A stretch of 64,000 nucleotides of DNA, from contig CALUXB010000004.1 in NCBI GenBank assembly GCA_944324645.1, positions 1-64,000 on the forward strand, written 5' to 3'. The position numbers and the translations under genes were made by a program. This DNA comes from an uncultured Elusimicrobiales bacterium (lineage in GTDB: Bacteria; Elusimicrobiota; Elusimicrobia; Elusimicrobiales; Elusimicrobiaceae). Below are positions 17,666 through 27,400 of the stretch, piece after piece. The notes below the pieces were generated by a model. It made no database searches, was not told the DNA's origin, and saw nothing but the letters and a program-made list of their open reading frames with translations. Position 1 is the first letter of the stretch, and the number at the start of each line of letters is the position of its first letter.

Positions 17666-18712
17666 CTAGAGTTCAAAAGAAGATTTTCTGGGAAACCTTT
17701 TACGCAAATAGTTTATCTGCGCCGCAGAGGCTTCTTCCGATAAAAGAGGAGTATCATTTAAGCAAAAAGTACACGGATCTTCCGTCTCCAAGTCACTCAA
17801 ATTGCTCATAATTAATTTTCCGGCTACGCCGCATTTTCCGGGAATATTCAGCGCATCTTTAATAACATTTTTTCCTTTCATATGGTCCGGTAATTCAAAA
17901 AGCCCTCTACTGGCATTATTAACATCCCGAAACTTGGAATAAGTGGTTTTTGTCCACAAATCTCCCAAAATAGTTATGTTCTCTAGAAAATCACTCTTGC
18001 GATAGGGTGTAACCGAGTGTGTGTCCCCATATGCGGGAACGTCATTCCAATCTATTTTATATATATCTTCTAATATTTTTTTCCCTTTTTCATACATTAC
18101 CCGATTTCGTTCATTTCCGGGCAAAGAAAGCACCCTCTCCTTTTCTTTATATACCCGTATATCACTATAATAGATGGGTAACCCTTCTTGGGTAAAAAAG
18201 AAATCCCGCCCCAGCTTTTTATTTATAAAGATATCATCGTTAAAATAGATGAAATGTTCTGCTAGACCGGGGATAAAGGGCAAACGCGTTTCTATTGCCA
18301 AAGAATTAAAAACAGGCAAGGCATCGGCCGGAAAAATATCCTTATGGTCCACCATACGTATTTTAGGATGTTGGGTATTAAGCCACTTGGGCGTCTGGTT
18401 GTCCGTCACAATAAATATAGTCCGCACCCAAGGGAGGTTCTCCTCCACAGAGCGCAGACTATATTTTAGTTCTTCTCTATCTCTATATCGCGCCGGACCG
18501 GCTACTTCCGGCTGATAAATTCCATATTCTTTCTGCCAATAATTTTTCTTTGCGGCCCATTGAGGATCATTCCCATCCACCCAAGTATAGACTATGTCTA
18601 TAGGGAAGTTATCCTCTCTTTTCATTCTCCCAAATACTGCAGCCAAAGCACAAAAGACACATAAAACCAAAATAAAGATTAAACGCCTCTTTGTGTGTTT
18701 TGGCTGCATCAT
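17666..18712 (-). CDS. Stealth-family sugar-phosphate transferase
   Basis: A 348-aa protein with an N-terminal membrane anchor (about residues 10-28). It has the Stealth conserved regions in order: CR1 IDIVYTWVDGNDPQW near residue 38; CR2 YSLRSVEENLPWVRTIFIVT, with HFIYFNDDIFIN further on; and CR3 around YGDTHSVTPYRKSDFLE. Known members transfer hexose-1-phosphate to build phosphodiester-linked capsule or cell-surface polysaccharides. It starts four bases after a pilin gene on the same strand with a weak ribosome-binding site, so the two are probably one transcript. The acceptor glycan is unknown. Confidence 0.88.
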   Translation of the reverse strand: MMQPKHTKRRLIFILVLCVFCALAAVFGRMKREDNFPIDIVYTWVDGNDPQWAAKKNYWQKEYGIYQPEVAGPARYRDREELKYSLRSVEENLPWVRTIFIVTDNQTPKWLNTQHPKIRMVDHKDIFPADALPVFNSLAIETRLPFIPGLAEHFIYFNDDIFINKKLGRDFFFTQEGLPIYYSDIRVYKEKERVLSLPGNERNRVMYEKGKKILEDIYKIDWNDVPAYGDTHSVTPYRKSDFLENITILGDLWTKTTYSKFRDVNNASRGLFELPDHMKGKNVIKDALNIPGKCGVAGKLIMSNLSDLETEDPCTFCLNDTPLLSEEASAAQINYLRKRFPRKSSFEL

Positions 18713-18716
18713 AACT

Positions 18717-19505
18717 TTACATAGTATATAAAGTGCCGCTGACTATACCGCCTAAATCTGCACTGGCAGAAAGGCTGCTTATCTGCGCAAAACCATACTC
18801 TTTGCAAGAGGTCCCCGCACAGAACAAATTCCCTTGGTTAGTTAGGCCGAGTGTCATACTGATAGAGGACGAACCGCTGCCGCTTCCACTGCTACTGCCA
18901 CCGCTGTCGGATCCGTCATTTCGGCTATCGAACCATTCTGCACTCCACAAACGCAGATCGGCCCAATCCATACGCAAACTGGCCAACGCATACAATTTAT
19001 CAAACGTTCTTTTGGCCGCCATTACTTTATAAAGAGCCGTACTGATTGCATAATCGGCTTCATTTACCACATTTTGCGCTATACGAATAGGGCTTTCCAG
19101 CTGACTTATCCCCCGCGCCGTCACCGTGCCGCTGCAAGTGGCCACATAATTCACATTGGCAGAAGCAGGCAATACTTTGAATGCATAGTCACAAGAAAAA
19201 CCTTTTAAATCTTCCGTCGTACTGGGCAATGAAATATCCAGCAAATCCAAATCTACTGTGACAGTACTTGTCCCGTTATTTAAGGAATTTGCCATAGCAT
19301 ATACTTCCCCAGCCTCTAAAATTGTCTTTAATTTAGTAACTACACCGGATACCCGGCTCTTTTTAACAGCACGGGTATATTGAGGCAACGCTATAGCAGA
19401 TAGAATGCCTATAATCAATACGACGACTAATAGCTCTATCAACGTAAAACCATTCCGTTTCACCTTACGGGGATGGCCTTTTGTTTTCTCTATAATTGAC
19501 TTCAT
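18717..19505 (-). CDS. Type IV pilin-like protein (long form)
   Basis: A 262-aa pilin-like protein. A basic leader of 18 residues ends in G, followed by the assembly helix beginning FTLIELLVVVLIIGILSAIALPQY with Glu+5. The globular part contains a low-complexity Ser/Gly stretch (DGSDSGGSSSGSGSGSSS) and few cysteines. Unlike the three other pilin genes with the T12 promoter module (46.8, 55.9, 62.4 kb), this one has a normal AAGGAG site before ATG 19505 and no inverted repeat at its start. It is upstream of, and probably co-transcribed with, the Stealth gene. Confidence 0.88.
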   Translation of the reverse strand: MKSIIEKTKGHPRKVKRNGFTLIELLVVVLIIGILSAIALPQYTRAVKKSRVSGVVTKLKTILEAGEVYAMANSLNNGTSTVTVDLDLLDISLPSTTEDLKGFSCDYAFKVLPASANVNYVATCSGTVTARGISQLESPIRIAQNVVNEADYAISTALYKVMAAKRTFDKLYALASLRMDWADLRLWSAEWFDSRNDGSDSGGSSSGSGSGSSSISMTLGLTNQGNLFCAGTSCKEYGFAQISSLSASADLGGIVSGTLYTM

Positions 19506-19664
19506 TTCTTCTCCTTTAAGGCAGTAGATAAATTATTTATTTTGTCAACTTCCTACTTGTTTATAATATATCATACATTGAAAAAACAGTTCAAGAAGAG
19601 GCCCCTCTCTTTTGCTAAACAGACTTCATCAAATAACAAGCATTTCTCCTTTCTTATGTTCTTA

Positions 19665-19693
19665 GTGCATCTCACCATATTTTTAAGTACAAT
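19665..19693 (+). promoter_or_regulatory. Promoter of the thioredoxin lipoprotein gene
   Basis: GTGCAT and TACAAT are separated by 17 bases, and the start codon lies 29 bases further on, behind AGAGGA. Confidence 0.45.
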
Positions 19694-19722
19694 ATAAATA
19701 TCTTTATAATAAGAGGACTTTT

Positions 19723-20208
19723 ATGAAACGGAAAATAATACTTCTTACTTTATTTGCCGCCGTTGCTTTAGGCGCCTGCGTGAATATACCCAAAACGCCG
19801 GAACTCAATATTTCACTGCCGGTAGCCGGCAGCGAAGAAGTTTGGAAATCAGCCGATTATAAAGGCCAGCCCATATTGGTGGCTGTAATGGCCTCTTACT
19901 GCGGTTGGTGCAAGCGTTCTTTGCCGGCGTTGGAAAGCGCCAATGCTCAATTTAAAGATAAGGGTGTGCAAGTCATTGGCATTTATGTAGATAATGATGA
20001 AGAGGCCGTGAAAAAAATTATTGAAGATTACGACCTGCACAGCGTCATCCTCTTCCAAGGCGGCAAAACGGCAGAAGATTTGATGGTGCAAGGCTTTCCG
20101 CATATTATGCTCTTTGACCAAGACCACGATTTAGTCCGTCTTTGGAGCGGCTATTCCGACAATTTGGCAGAGCAGTATGAAAAAGAAATAAACAAATTGT
20201 TAGATTAA
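19723..20208 (+). CDS. TlpA-like thioredoxin lipoprotein
   Basis: A 161-aa lipoprotein: residues 1-18 form a signal peptide with lipobox LGAC, so Cys19 is probably lipidated. The thioredoxin fold follows, with the active site ASYCGWCKRS near residues 61-70 and a cis-Pro in GFPHIMLF. It probably reduces disulfides in periplasmic proteins or acts in cytochrome/disulfide maintenance; the partner is unknown. Several cysteine-rich pilins nearby are possible clients (inference). SD AGAGGA precedes ATG 19723. Confidence 0.9.
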   Translation: MKRKIILLTLFAAVALGACVNIPKTPELNISLPVAGSEEVWKSADYKGQPILVAVMASYCGWCKRSLPALESANAQFKDKGVQVIGIYVDNDEEAVKKIIEDYDLHSVILFQGGKTAEDLMVQGFPHIMLFDQDHDLVRLWSGYSDNLAEQYEKEINKLLD

Positions 20209-20217
20209 ATACCCACT

Positions 20218-20244
20218 AAACCCCGCTTAAAGGCGGGGTTTTTT
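20218..20244 (+). terminator. Terminator after the thioredoxin lipoprotein gene
   Basis: AAACCCCGC and GCGGGGTTT form the stem, followed by six T. Confidence 0.85.
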
Positions 20245-20381
20245 AGGTCCTGCTAGTGGGGGTGGCAAATCCCCGGCTACGTCAGGCCTAACCACAAAAG
20301 TTATATCCACCACCACGCTCCTCTCTGTAAAATATACATCCCGCCCCCGCAAGCCGCTTTATAAAAACCTGCAGGCTTCAT

Positions 20382-20410
20382 TTGCATAGTCCAAAGCAAA
20401 TAGTTATAAT
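20382..20410 (+). promoter_or_regulatory. Promoter of the outer-membrane barrel gene
   Basis: TTGCAT at 20382-20387 and a perfect TATAAT at 20405-20410 are exactly 17 bases apart. The start codon with its AGGAGG site is 27 bases downstream. The same TTGCAT -35 is used by pilin 2. Confidence 0.65.
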
Positions 20411-20436
20411 GAAATATCTTATCATCAGGAGGATGT

Positions 20437-21231
20437 ATGAAAAAGATAGCAGTCCTTTTCGCCTTATGCGCTTTGGCTCTTCCGGCCATAGCCCAACCCA
20501 CAGCGACGGATCCCTTTTTTATGTTGGATAAATCCGCCAAACTCTTAGACAGCGAGCTTGGTTTTTCCAATAATTACGAAGGCGGAGACGGCGCAAAGCA
20601 GTGGCTGCTCAAAGAAACTTTCCGCTACGGTTTGGCTCCGCGCTGGGAAGTGTTTGCTTCTTTGGGTTTGGCTCATTTAAAGATGGACGGCGGCTATAGC
20701 GAAAACGGCCTGACCGACCCCGACTTTGGCGTCAAATACCGCGCTTCGGAAGATTTCCTGCAAAAAGGGTGGCTTTTAGACCTTACGGCTCATTTCAGCC
20801 CCTCTTTATTTGACTCTCCCGAAGACAACCACCCCGACGGCGTAGCCAAAGGCTCCACCGATTTTGGCGTAGGTGCTATGGTAGGCCGCCAAGCTTCAGG
20901 CGCCCAGGAATGGACTTGGGGCGGCTTTGCCGCGTTGGACTTCATCGGCAGTACCGATAACGGCAAAAGCGCGACGGACTTTTACGTCGGTGGTTTAGGC
21001 AAATACTATATTGACGATATTAATTCCGTGGACGGTTTAGCCAGCTTAGGCTTCCGCGGCAAACGTGCAGACGGCGCTGACAACGATACCACCCTGCGCT
21101 TAGCCGGCGGCTACAGCCGCGTGCTGACCCAAGATATGGATTTAGGCGGCCAGTTGGGTTTTGCCACCCACAGCGCTGATGGAGCCAAAACGGAAATTTT
21201 CCTTTCGGCCCGCTTGCGCTGGCTCTTCTAA
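20437..21231 (+). CDS. Predicted outer-membrane beta-barrel protein
   Basis: A 264-aa exported protein. Signal peptide residues 1-19 end AIAQ. The rest is alternating amphipathic strands with Gly and aromatic girdle residues and ends LSARLRWLF, with a C-terminal Phe as in proteins inserted by the BAM machinery. It resembles the broad transporter / phenol-degradation-associated OMP group, but I cannot name a substrate. SD AGGAGG precedes ATG 20437, and a strong terminator follows, so the gene is monocistronic. Confidence 0.8.
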   Translation: MKKIAVLFALCALALPAIAQPTATDPFFMLDKSAKLLDSELGFSNNYEGGDGAKQWLLKETFRYGLAPRWEVFASLGLAHLKMDGGYSENGLTDPDFGVKYRASEDFLQKGWLLDLTAHFSPSLFDSPEDNHPDGVAKGSTDFGVGAMVGRQASGAQEWTWGGFAALDFIGSTDNGKSATDFYVGGLGKYYIDDINSVDGLASLGFRGKRADGADNDTTLRLAGGYSRVLTQDMDLGGQLGFATHSADGAKTEIFLSARLRWLF

Positions 21232-21247
21232 GCTTTCCGTCTGAATA

Positions 21248-21277
21248 AAAACGCTCCGCTTTGCCGGAGCGTTTTTT
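21248..21277 (+). terminator. Terminator after the barrel gene
   Basis: ACGCTCCG and CGGAGCGT form the stem around CTTTGC, followed by six T. Confidence 0.85.
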
Positions 21278-21283
21278 ATTTTC

Positions 21284-21448
21284 CGCTGCCGGGCCCGTCT
21301 GCACATAATTGAGAAAACGGGCAGTCGTTGGGTATATACACAAGAACGCAGCGCCAGCTCCCGTAAATAATTAGGAAACAGGCCGTTGTTGAAAATATAT
21401 ACAAGAAGCAGTGCCAGTCCCCGCCTGCAAATAACCAGGGAAACAGGC
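21284..21448. repeat. Degenerate tandem repeat, about 2.5 units of 65 bp
   Basis: Two adjacent units (about 21319-21382 and 21381-21448) share GTTG, TATATACA, CAAGAA, GC(A)G-GCCAG, AAATAA and GGAAACAGG in the same order. A partial third copy precedes them (GTCTGCACATAATTGAGAAAAC). The units are imperfect and the stretch shows no convincing coding signal. It lies between two terminators. Confidence 0.55.
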
Positions 21449-21472
21449 TCCGCCGCTCCCCAGCAAACACAT

Positions 21473-21499
21473 AAAAAACCCCGGGCAAAAAACCCGGGG
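21473..21499 (-). terminator. Terminator after the SPL-like gene
   Basis: On the minus strand CCCCGGG and CCCGGGG pair around TTTTTTG and are followed by six T. Confidence 0.8.
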
Positions 21500-21518
21500 C
21501 TATTACAAAGTATTTCAT

Positions 21519-22817
21519 TTAAGCCAGCGGGCACATACCGGCTTTCTCCATACAAACATAGACTACGGCTTTTGGAAACAACTTGCGCAAAAGCGGTACA
21601 AAGTAAGCATAGGCTTCCTGGCGCAAGCTTTCAGGATAGCGCATTTTGCCGTCAAACTCCAGCAAAAATTCCCCGTCTAAAATACTATTGTCCGGGAAAC
21701 GGTTCTCCACCGCTTTTTTTAATTCGCGCGAAAAGCGCAAAAGCCCCACACTAATCCACGCCACCTTATCCACAGGCACACTTTGGGCTATTTGCTCTGC
21801 CGCTTGGGCATAGGCTTCTTTCCAGCCGGCAAAGGGCACCACCGGGTCAAAGTGAAACCCCAGCCTATATCCCGCCTGCGCCACCGAGGCCGCCGCCGCC
21901 AAACGCTGTGGCAAAGACGGCGTAAAATGCTCCACCCGCTCTATAAACTGCGCCGCATTGACCGACCAGCTGACCACCACATTTTCCGCCCCGCCCTGGG
22001 CCAGCAGCCCTTCTATGCAAACGCTTTTGGTTTTAAATTCAAACTGCAAATGCGGGCGCGCGCGGAAGAACGGCACAATTTGCGCGCTGTACTGCGTCAG
22101 CTCGTCAAACACTAAAGAATCGGTAAATTCCCCACTGCCGATGCGCGGGCGGTCAAAGGGACCTTTGCGAAAAGACGCCCCGTCTATTTTATCTAAAAAA
22201 TCCTGCACGTTGGCCGGCAGCAAAATCGCGTGCAAATTTTGGTATTGCTGCAAGAAACAATATTCGCATTCAAAGCGGCAGCCAAAGCCCAAATTTATCA
22301 AATTGTACCCGCACCCGGCATTGCCCGAAGAACAAGGGCAGGGTTTTAAAAAGTCATATTTTTCGCGGTGGATAACCAAGGTGTCCGTCCGGCGGGAGAA
22401 ATTGTCGCTCCCCACCATTTCTTTTCCGTCCCAGCTGGGAAATTGCGCCTTGGGAAACTTTTCCCGCGCACGCCGAGCCAGGCCGCTTTCGCACACGCTT
22501 TCTTCTATATAAATATATTGGGGGTAAAAAGGCCGCGGCGTTAAATCGGCCCGTTGGGCCGGGTCCAGCTCCAGCTTGGGCAAGTAAAAAGCGCTTTTAG
22601 GCGCAGTGGAAAAGCTGGTTGGATAGCGTTTGAGCAGCAATTGTTTTTTAGCGCGCTCAAAATTTAAATTTTTCTCCGCGGGCAAAACATCCACCGGGCT
22701 TTTGCCGTCGCGCTTGGAAATCTCATAAATAAGGCGCAGCAGCTCCCGCTTTTTATTAATTCCTAAAGCAGGCAGCAGCCCGTCTAAATATATGGAAATT
22801 TCTTGCACCGTTGCCAT
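21519..22817 (-). CDS. Spore photoproduct lyase-like radical SAM protein
   Basis: A 432-aa radical SAM enzyme. The cluster motif CRFECEYC (Cx3Cx2C) lies near residue 190 in the context GFGCRFECEYCFLQQYQN, which matches the SPL/DNA repair photolyase-like group. A second cysteine-rich stretch (PCPCSSGNAGC) comes just before it. The N-terminal 150 residues carry no domain I recognise. True SPL repairs thymine dimers in spores, but nothing here suggests sporulation, so the substrate is unknown. It is the last gene of a minus-strand run that begins at addB. Confidence 0.8.
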   Translation of the reverse strand: MATVQEISIYLDGLLPALGINKKRELLRLIYEISKRDGKSPVDVLPAEKNLNFERAKKQLLLKRYPTSFSTAPKSAFYLPKLELDPAQRADLTPRPFYPQYIYIEESVCESGLARRAREKFPKAQFPSWDGKEMVGSDNFSRRTDTLVIHREKYDFLKPCPCSSGNAGCGYNLINLGFGCRFECEYCFLQQYQNLHAILLPANVQDFLDKIDGASFRKGPFDRPRIGSGEFTDSLVFDELTQYSAQIVPFFRARPHLQFEFKTKSVCIEGLLAQGGAENVVVSWSVNAAQFIERVEHFTPSLPQRLAAAASVAQAGYRLGFHFDPVVPFAGWKEAYAQAAEQIAQSVPVDKVAWISVGLLRFSRELKKAVENRFPDNSILDGEFLLEFDGKMRYPESLRQEAYAYFVPLLRKLFPKAVVYVCMEKAGMCPLA

Positions 22818-22820
22818 ATC

Positions 22821-23765
22821 TTACTCCGCCTTTTCAGTTTTCACAGTAGTGCTTAAAAACTCTTGCTCCGGCCCGCTCAGCACCAGCTGTACGGCGCAGC
22901 TGTTTTGCCGGGCTTGTGCGGCGCTGCGCGCTCCGGCCAGCACCCCGCTGACCCCTTCCTGCGCCAGCACCCAGGCCAACGCCACCGCACTGGCGGGCAC
23001 GCCGCGTTGGGCGGCTATCTCTTGGACCCGCCGTCCAACTGTCTGGGCTTGCTCAAAAGAGGTGCCGAAATAATACTTATAAAAATACCGCCGCGCATCA
23101 CAGCGGCGCAAGTTCGGCATTTGGCGGTACTTGCCGCTTAAAATCCCCCCGCCCAACGCCCCATATGCATAAAAAGCAATGTTATTTTCCCGGCAAAATT
23201 GCGCTACGTCCCGCCGGGAATTGTCCAGCAAAGAAAACGGATTTTGCACACAAGCCACCGGCGTGTTTTGGCAGACAAGCCGCAGCTGCTCCACCCCCAC
23301 ATTGCATAAACCGACGGCGCGTATTTTGCCTTGCTCCTGCAAACGCGCCAGCGCTTGAGCTGCTTGTTCCAGTGGCACCTTTGGGTCGGGCCAGTGGATT
23401 TGGTAGAGGTCTATATAATCGGTTTGTAGGCGGCGCAAAGAAGCGTCACACTGGGCGTAAATACTTTCCGCCCGCAAATCGTGGTCCGGCCGCCCGCCTT
23501 TAAGGACAATGCCGCATTTGGTAGCCAGTAACACGTGGCGGCGGCGCCCTGTAAGCGCCTTCCCCAGCAGACGCTCTGCCGTGCCGTCCCCATACACCGG
23601 GGCGGTGTCTATTAGATTAATCCCTTGCGCCAAGGCGGCCTCCACCGTTTCAACAGCCGCGCTTTGCTCGGTCGGCCCCCAGTCATTGCCGCCTCCTAAT
23701 GCCCAAGTGCCCAGCCCAATACGGCTGGCCTGCTGGCCTTGGATAATAAGCGGCGCAAAATTCAT
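22821..23765 (-). CDS. Aldo/keto reductase
   Basis: A 314-aa NAD(P)H-dependent reductase with a TIM barrel. The catalytic tetrad is visible: Asp and Tyr in NLIDTAPVYGDG, Lys in LLATKCG and His in LYQIHWPD. The closest resemblance is to the general-stress/YccK type. ATG 23765 overlaps the upstream stop as TAATG, so translation is coupled; GGGGTG acts as the ribosome-binding site. The substrate is not readable. Confidence 0.9.
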   Translation of the reverse strand: MNFAPLIIQGQQASRIGLGTWALGGGNDWGPTEQSAAVETVEAALAQGINLIDTAPVYGDGTAERLLGKALTGRRRHVLLATKCGIVLKGGRPDHDLRAESIYAQCDASLRRLQTDYIDLYQIHWPDPKVPLEQAAQALARLQEQGKIRAVGLCNVGVEQLRLVCQNTPVACVQNPFSLLDNSRRDVAQFCRENNIAFYAYGALGGGILSGKYRQMPNLRRCDARRYFYKYYFGTSFEQAQTVGRRVQEIAAQRGVPASAVALAWVLAQEGVSGVLAGARSAAQARQNSCAVQLVLSGPEQEFLSTTVKTEKAE

Positions 23766-24133
23766 TACCACACCCCATTAGCCGCCATAAAACAATCTTC
23801 TATGGCTTCTATACCGGCGGTTTGAGCTTGTTGGCGGGCGTTCTCATCCCGCGCGCCGGGCTGGAACCAAATTTCCTGCACGCCGGCTTCTATGCACTGC
23901 TGCACCGCCGCCTGCAAAGCTGCCGGCGGCAGTACCATAATAACACCGTAAATCCGGGCTGGAATTTGCGCTAGAGTTTGATAGACGGGGGCGCCCAACA
24001 GAGTCCCCCCTTTGGGATTGACGGCAAAGACCTTATAGTCTGCCGCGCGCAAATCTTTAAAGATACGGGTGCCGTATTTAGACGGGTCTGTTAAAGACAC
24101 CCCCATCACGGCATAGACGCGGCGGGGCTCCAT
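23765..24133 (-). CDS. CoA-binding domain protein (YccU-like)
   Basis: A 122-aa Rossmann-fold protein of the CoA_binding_2 family. Visible features are VYAVMGVSLTDPSKYG, YKVFAVNPKGG and EIWFQPGA. Its function in cells is not established. Start ATG 24133 lies one base after the ybaB stop (TAATATG), and the shared TAATG ties it to the aldo/keto reductase. Confidence 0.85.
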   Translation of the reverse strand: MEPRRVYAVMGVSLTDPSKYGTRIFKDLRAADYKVFAVNPKGGTLLGAPVYQTLAQIPARIYGVIMVLPPAALQAAVQQCIEAGVQEIWFQPGARDENARQQAQTAGIEAIEDCFMAANGVW

Positions 24134-24134
24134 A

Positions 24135-24443
24135 TTAGGCCTGCGGCATATTGCCACTCATACCCGCCATACCGCCCATGGCTTGGGCGGCCATGGCCTG
24201 GCTGTCACGCACGGCTTTGTTGATGACGTCTTTTAGCTCTTCAGCCAGCTGTTCGCGCGAGAAATTTTGCACCAGCTCAGACACCACCACTTCTTTGACT
24301 TCTTGGGAGCCGGACACCGTCACCTCAAATACATGGTGCGGGCTGTCTACTTTAATGACCATATTGTCCAAGCGTTTTTTAATTTCCTGGATTTGGTTTT
24401 TTAATTGCCACAAATCTTTAAGCTGTCCTAACTTATCAAACAT
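24135..24443 (-). CDS. YbaB/EbfC nucleoid-associated protein
   Basis: A 102-aa DNA-binding protein of the YbaB family. It has an N-terminal amphipathic helix (LKDLWQLKNQIQEIKKRLDN), the central VTVSGSQEVKEVVVS strand block and a Met/Gly-rich tail. It usually sits beside dnaX and recR; here it lies just downstream of addA, still a DNA-repair setting. AGGAGG precedes ATG 24443. Confidence 0.9.
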   Translation of the reverse strand: MFDKLGQLKDLWQLKNQIQEIKKRLDNMVIKVDSPHHVFEVTVSGSQEVKEVVVSELVQNFSREQLAEELKDVINKAVRDSQAMAAQAMGGMAGMSGNMPQA

Positions 24444-24464
24444 ATATGCCTCCTAAAGGGTTTC

Positions 24465-27400
24465 TTAAATTTTACCAATTTCACCACCGGGGCCGCTTGG
24501 CTCCAGCTCCACCTGCTGGGCCGCCCGCACAAACACCGCTGCCGTCCGCACCCGGGCTTGTGGATAAATATGCCGCGCCGCACACGCATAGGCTTGCAGC
24601 TGGGAACGGTATTTTTGCGCACTTTGCACCGGGTTGTCTGTGCGGTCTGTTTTAAAATCAAACACCCATATATCCCCTTTGGCGTCCTGCGCCAGCAAAT
24701 CAATCACGCCGCTTACAACCCCCAGCGATGTGTGTTGCGAAAACGGCATCTCCACCCCTAGCACCTGCATTGCTTTTAGGGTTTGATAAAGAGGGGAATC
24801 ACAAAATGTCTGCAACATTCCCGCCGCCTGCGCCGCTTGGCTGCCCAGCCCCGTTTCCCGCACGGCCGTCTGCAAACAAATGCTGGGGGGTTTTTGCTCC
24901 GTCCAACCTTGAGCCAACGCCGCGTGGACCAGCGTTCCCAACTGCGCGGCTGCCGGGTCTGCCAGTTCTTCTTCCGCCAAAGCAGACGGCGCCAAAGCCC
25001 CTGCCGCGGTGCGAAGGCTCTCATATTCAGCGCGGCGGGCGGCAACGTCCTGACGCCAGGTTGCCAGTTCTTTGTCTTGGCGCGCTTCCACTACAGCGGG
25101 CCGGTAGGTATAAATAAACTCTTCCGGTTTCTGATAAGGAACATAACTTACACGCAATTCTTTCTCAGCACCCAACACGGCAGGATATGCTCCCTGCGGA
25201 GGGAAAAACCCGCTTTGACCAAACATTTCCGCTATTGTGCGCCGCTCGCTCTGTTCATTTCCTACCACTAAAAGTTTTTCCTGCGCACGCGTGAGCGCCA
25301 CATATAAAACACGCACCTCTTCACAACGGGAATGTTCTTTATGTTCCTCTTCCAGCCACGCCAGGGCCAAATCCCCGTACGGCCCCACCCGAAAGCCGTG
25401 CAAATGGTAACGCCAAGAATATAAATGAGCCGGGCGGTTTGCCGCGGAAGAGGTTTCTTTCTTAGAAATATCCACCAAAATCACTACCGGGAATTGCAAT
25501 CCCTTCGCTTTATGCACCGTCATCACATTGACGGCGTCGGCCCCTTCCCCCGGCGGCAATGCACTTAAGCGGCTAAGATCTTGCTCCATCATCTCCTGCA
25601 CGCGGCTTAAAAATTGCCCCAGCGTCAACGGTGTTTGCAGCGCATATCCTTCCGCCAGAGAAACTATTTTTTCCAAATGGGAAATACTTCTCTGCCCGTC
25701 ATAAGCAGCGGCACAGGCCTCCGCCAAAAAACTCTCCTGCAACAGGCTGCGCAGCAACTGGTGCAGCGGCTCCCGCCCGGCCCGGGCGGCATAACTGCGC
25801 AGCAAGGCAAATATCCGTTCCGCCGCCGCGCAAGTGGAAGTTTTGCGCCAATCCAGCTCTTGATGCAAAGCCAGTTGGTAAATATCTTCATCACGCATAG
25901 CCCCCAAAGGGCTGCGCAGCACCCCGGTAAGTGCTATTTTATTCAGCGGGTCATCTACTGCACGTAAAAAATTTAAAAAGTCATCAATTTCCTGCCGCCG
26001 GTAAAAATCTTTATCTTCTTCTAAAGAAAAGGGAATGCCTTCCCGCCTAAGGGCATCGGCATACGGCAACAAAGTGGTGGCGGCCCGGGTAAGCAGGGCG
26101 ATATCTTTATATTGCAGTTTATGTCCGTCTTTCAACGTAAGTTTGCCCACATTCTCAGCAATCCAGCGCGCTACAAAACGGCCCTGATTATGGCGGTATG
26201 CCTCTGCTAAAATCTTCTCTTCCCCACCGCGCACCAAAGCCAGCTCGGCAGCGCCGCAGAGTTGGGTATTATCCGTAAAGATAGGCTCATACGCAGGTTG
26301 GAAAGCCGGTTTTGCTTTCATCACTATAGAGCAAACACCATTGGCTACGGCCACAATTTCTTTTTCACTGCGGAAATTTTTGCGCAAATAGGCTTTTTCT
26401 CCCCCTTGTTTCAAAATTAAATCCGTAAATAATTCATACGCCGTAATATCCGCCCCGCGGAAACGGTAGATGGATTGCTTGGGGTCGCCCACTACAAAAA
26501 GTTTGCCTGGCTGCAGTTTTACATCCTGCCAGCGGGTAGCCCCGCCGCCTTTTTGCTCCGCCAAAAAAAGAAGCAGCTCCCCCTGCACGGGGTCTGTGTC
26601 CTGAAATTCGTCAATATACAGGGCGTCATATTCTTCTTGCACATAGCGGCGCACCAGCAAATTATTTTTCAGCAAATCCCGTGTTTTGACCAGCAAATCA
26701 TCAAAACTCAAAATACCTTCCGCCGCCATCCGCGTGCGGATTGTTTGCGTTACATCGCGCAGCAAATCATAGGCTTTCTGCACAAAAATTTGCACCGCAG
26801 GATCTGCCTGGGCTGCAAAAAAACAAAGCGATTTGGCTTCCTCTTCGCTAGAAGCGTCCCAATCTTTTGGCACAGACTTAATAGCAATAGTTTCTTCTGT
26901 CTTGCCGTCGTAATGTCCGCTTTCCAGCCAGGCAGCCGCGCGCGCAAAACGCTCCGCCGCTTGAAAAAGGGCTTTTTCTATTACACGCGGTGCCTTCTTG
27001 CCGGTGCTAAAATGCTCCGCCAATTCCCGTGCGCGCTGAGCCCGTGCAGAGCATACAGACACAAGCAACTCCTTGGGAAAATTCCTTTCCAAGTTTTGTA
27101 TTTTCCCGCTGCACATCTCTGTGGCGCAGGCGCGCAAATCTGCCAAAGACACTTTAGAGAGCACTTCTTGCCATTGGCTGGCACGGGGGGCGTTTTCCCC
27201 CAATTCTCTGTCTAAAAACTTGTTCCACTCCGCTTCAAATAAACGCCGCGCGCGCGGACCTTTGTCTATTTCCGCACCGGGCGTTAAACCCGCTTCCAAC
27301 GGGTAAGCCCGCAGAATATCGGCACAAAAACTATGAATGGTGCCTATAGGACTGACATCTAACTGGGAAAGGGCCTTTTCCGCCCGCTCTATAATAAGCG

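Noticed and set aside
21519..22817. Sporulation repair enzyme implying a spore former
   Set aside because: The radical SAM motif fits an SPL-like group, but no sporulation genes are present and the envelope genes are those of a Gram-negative cell.
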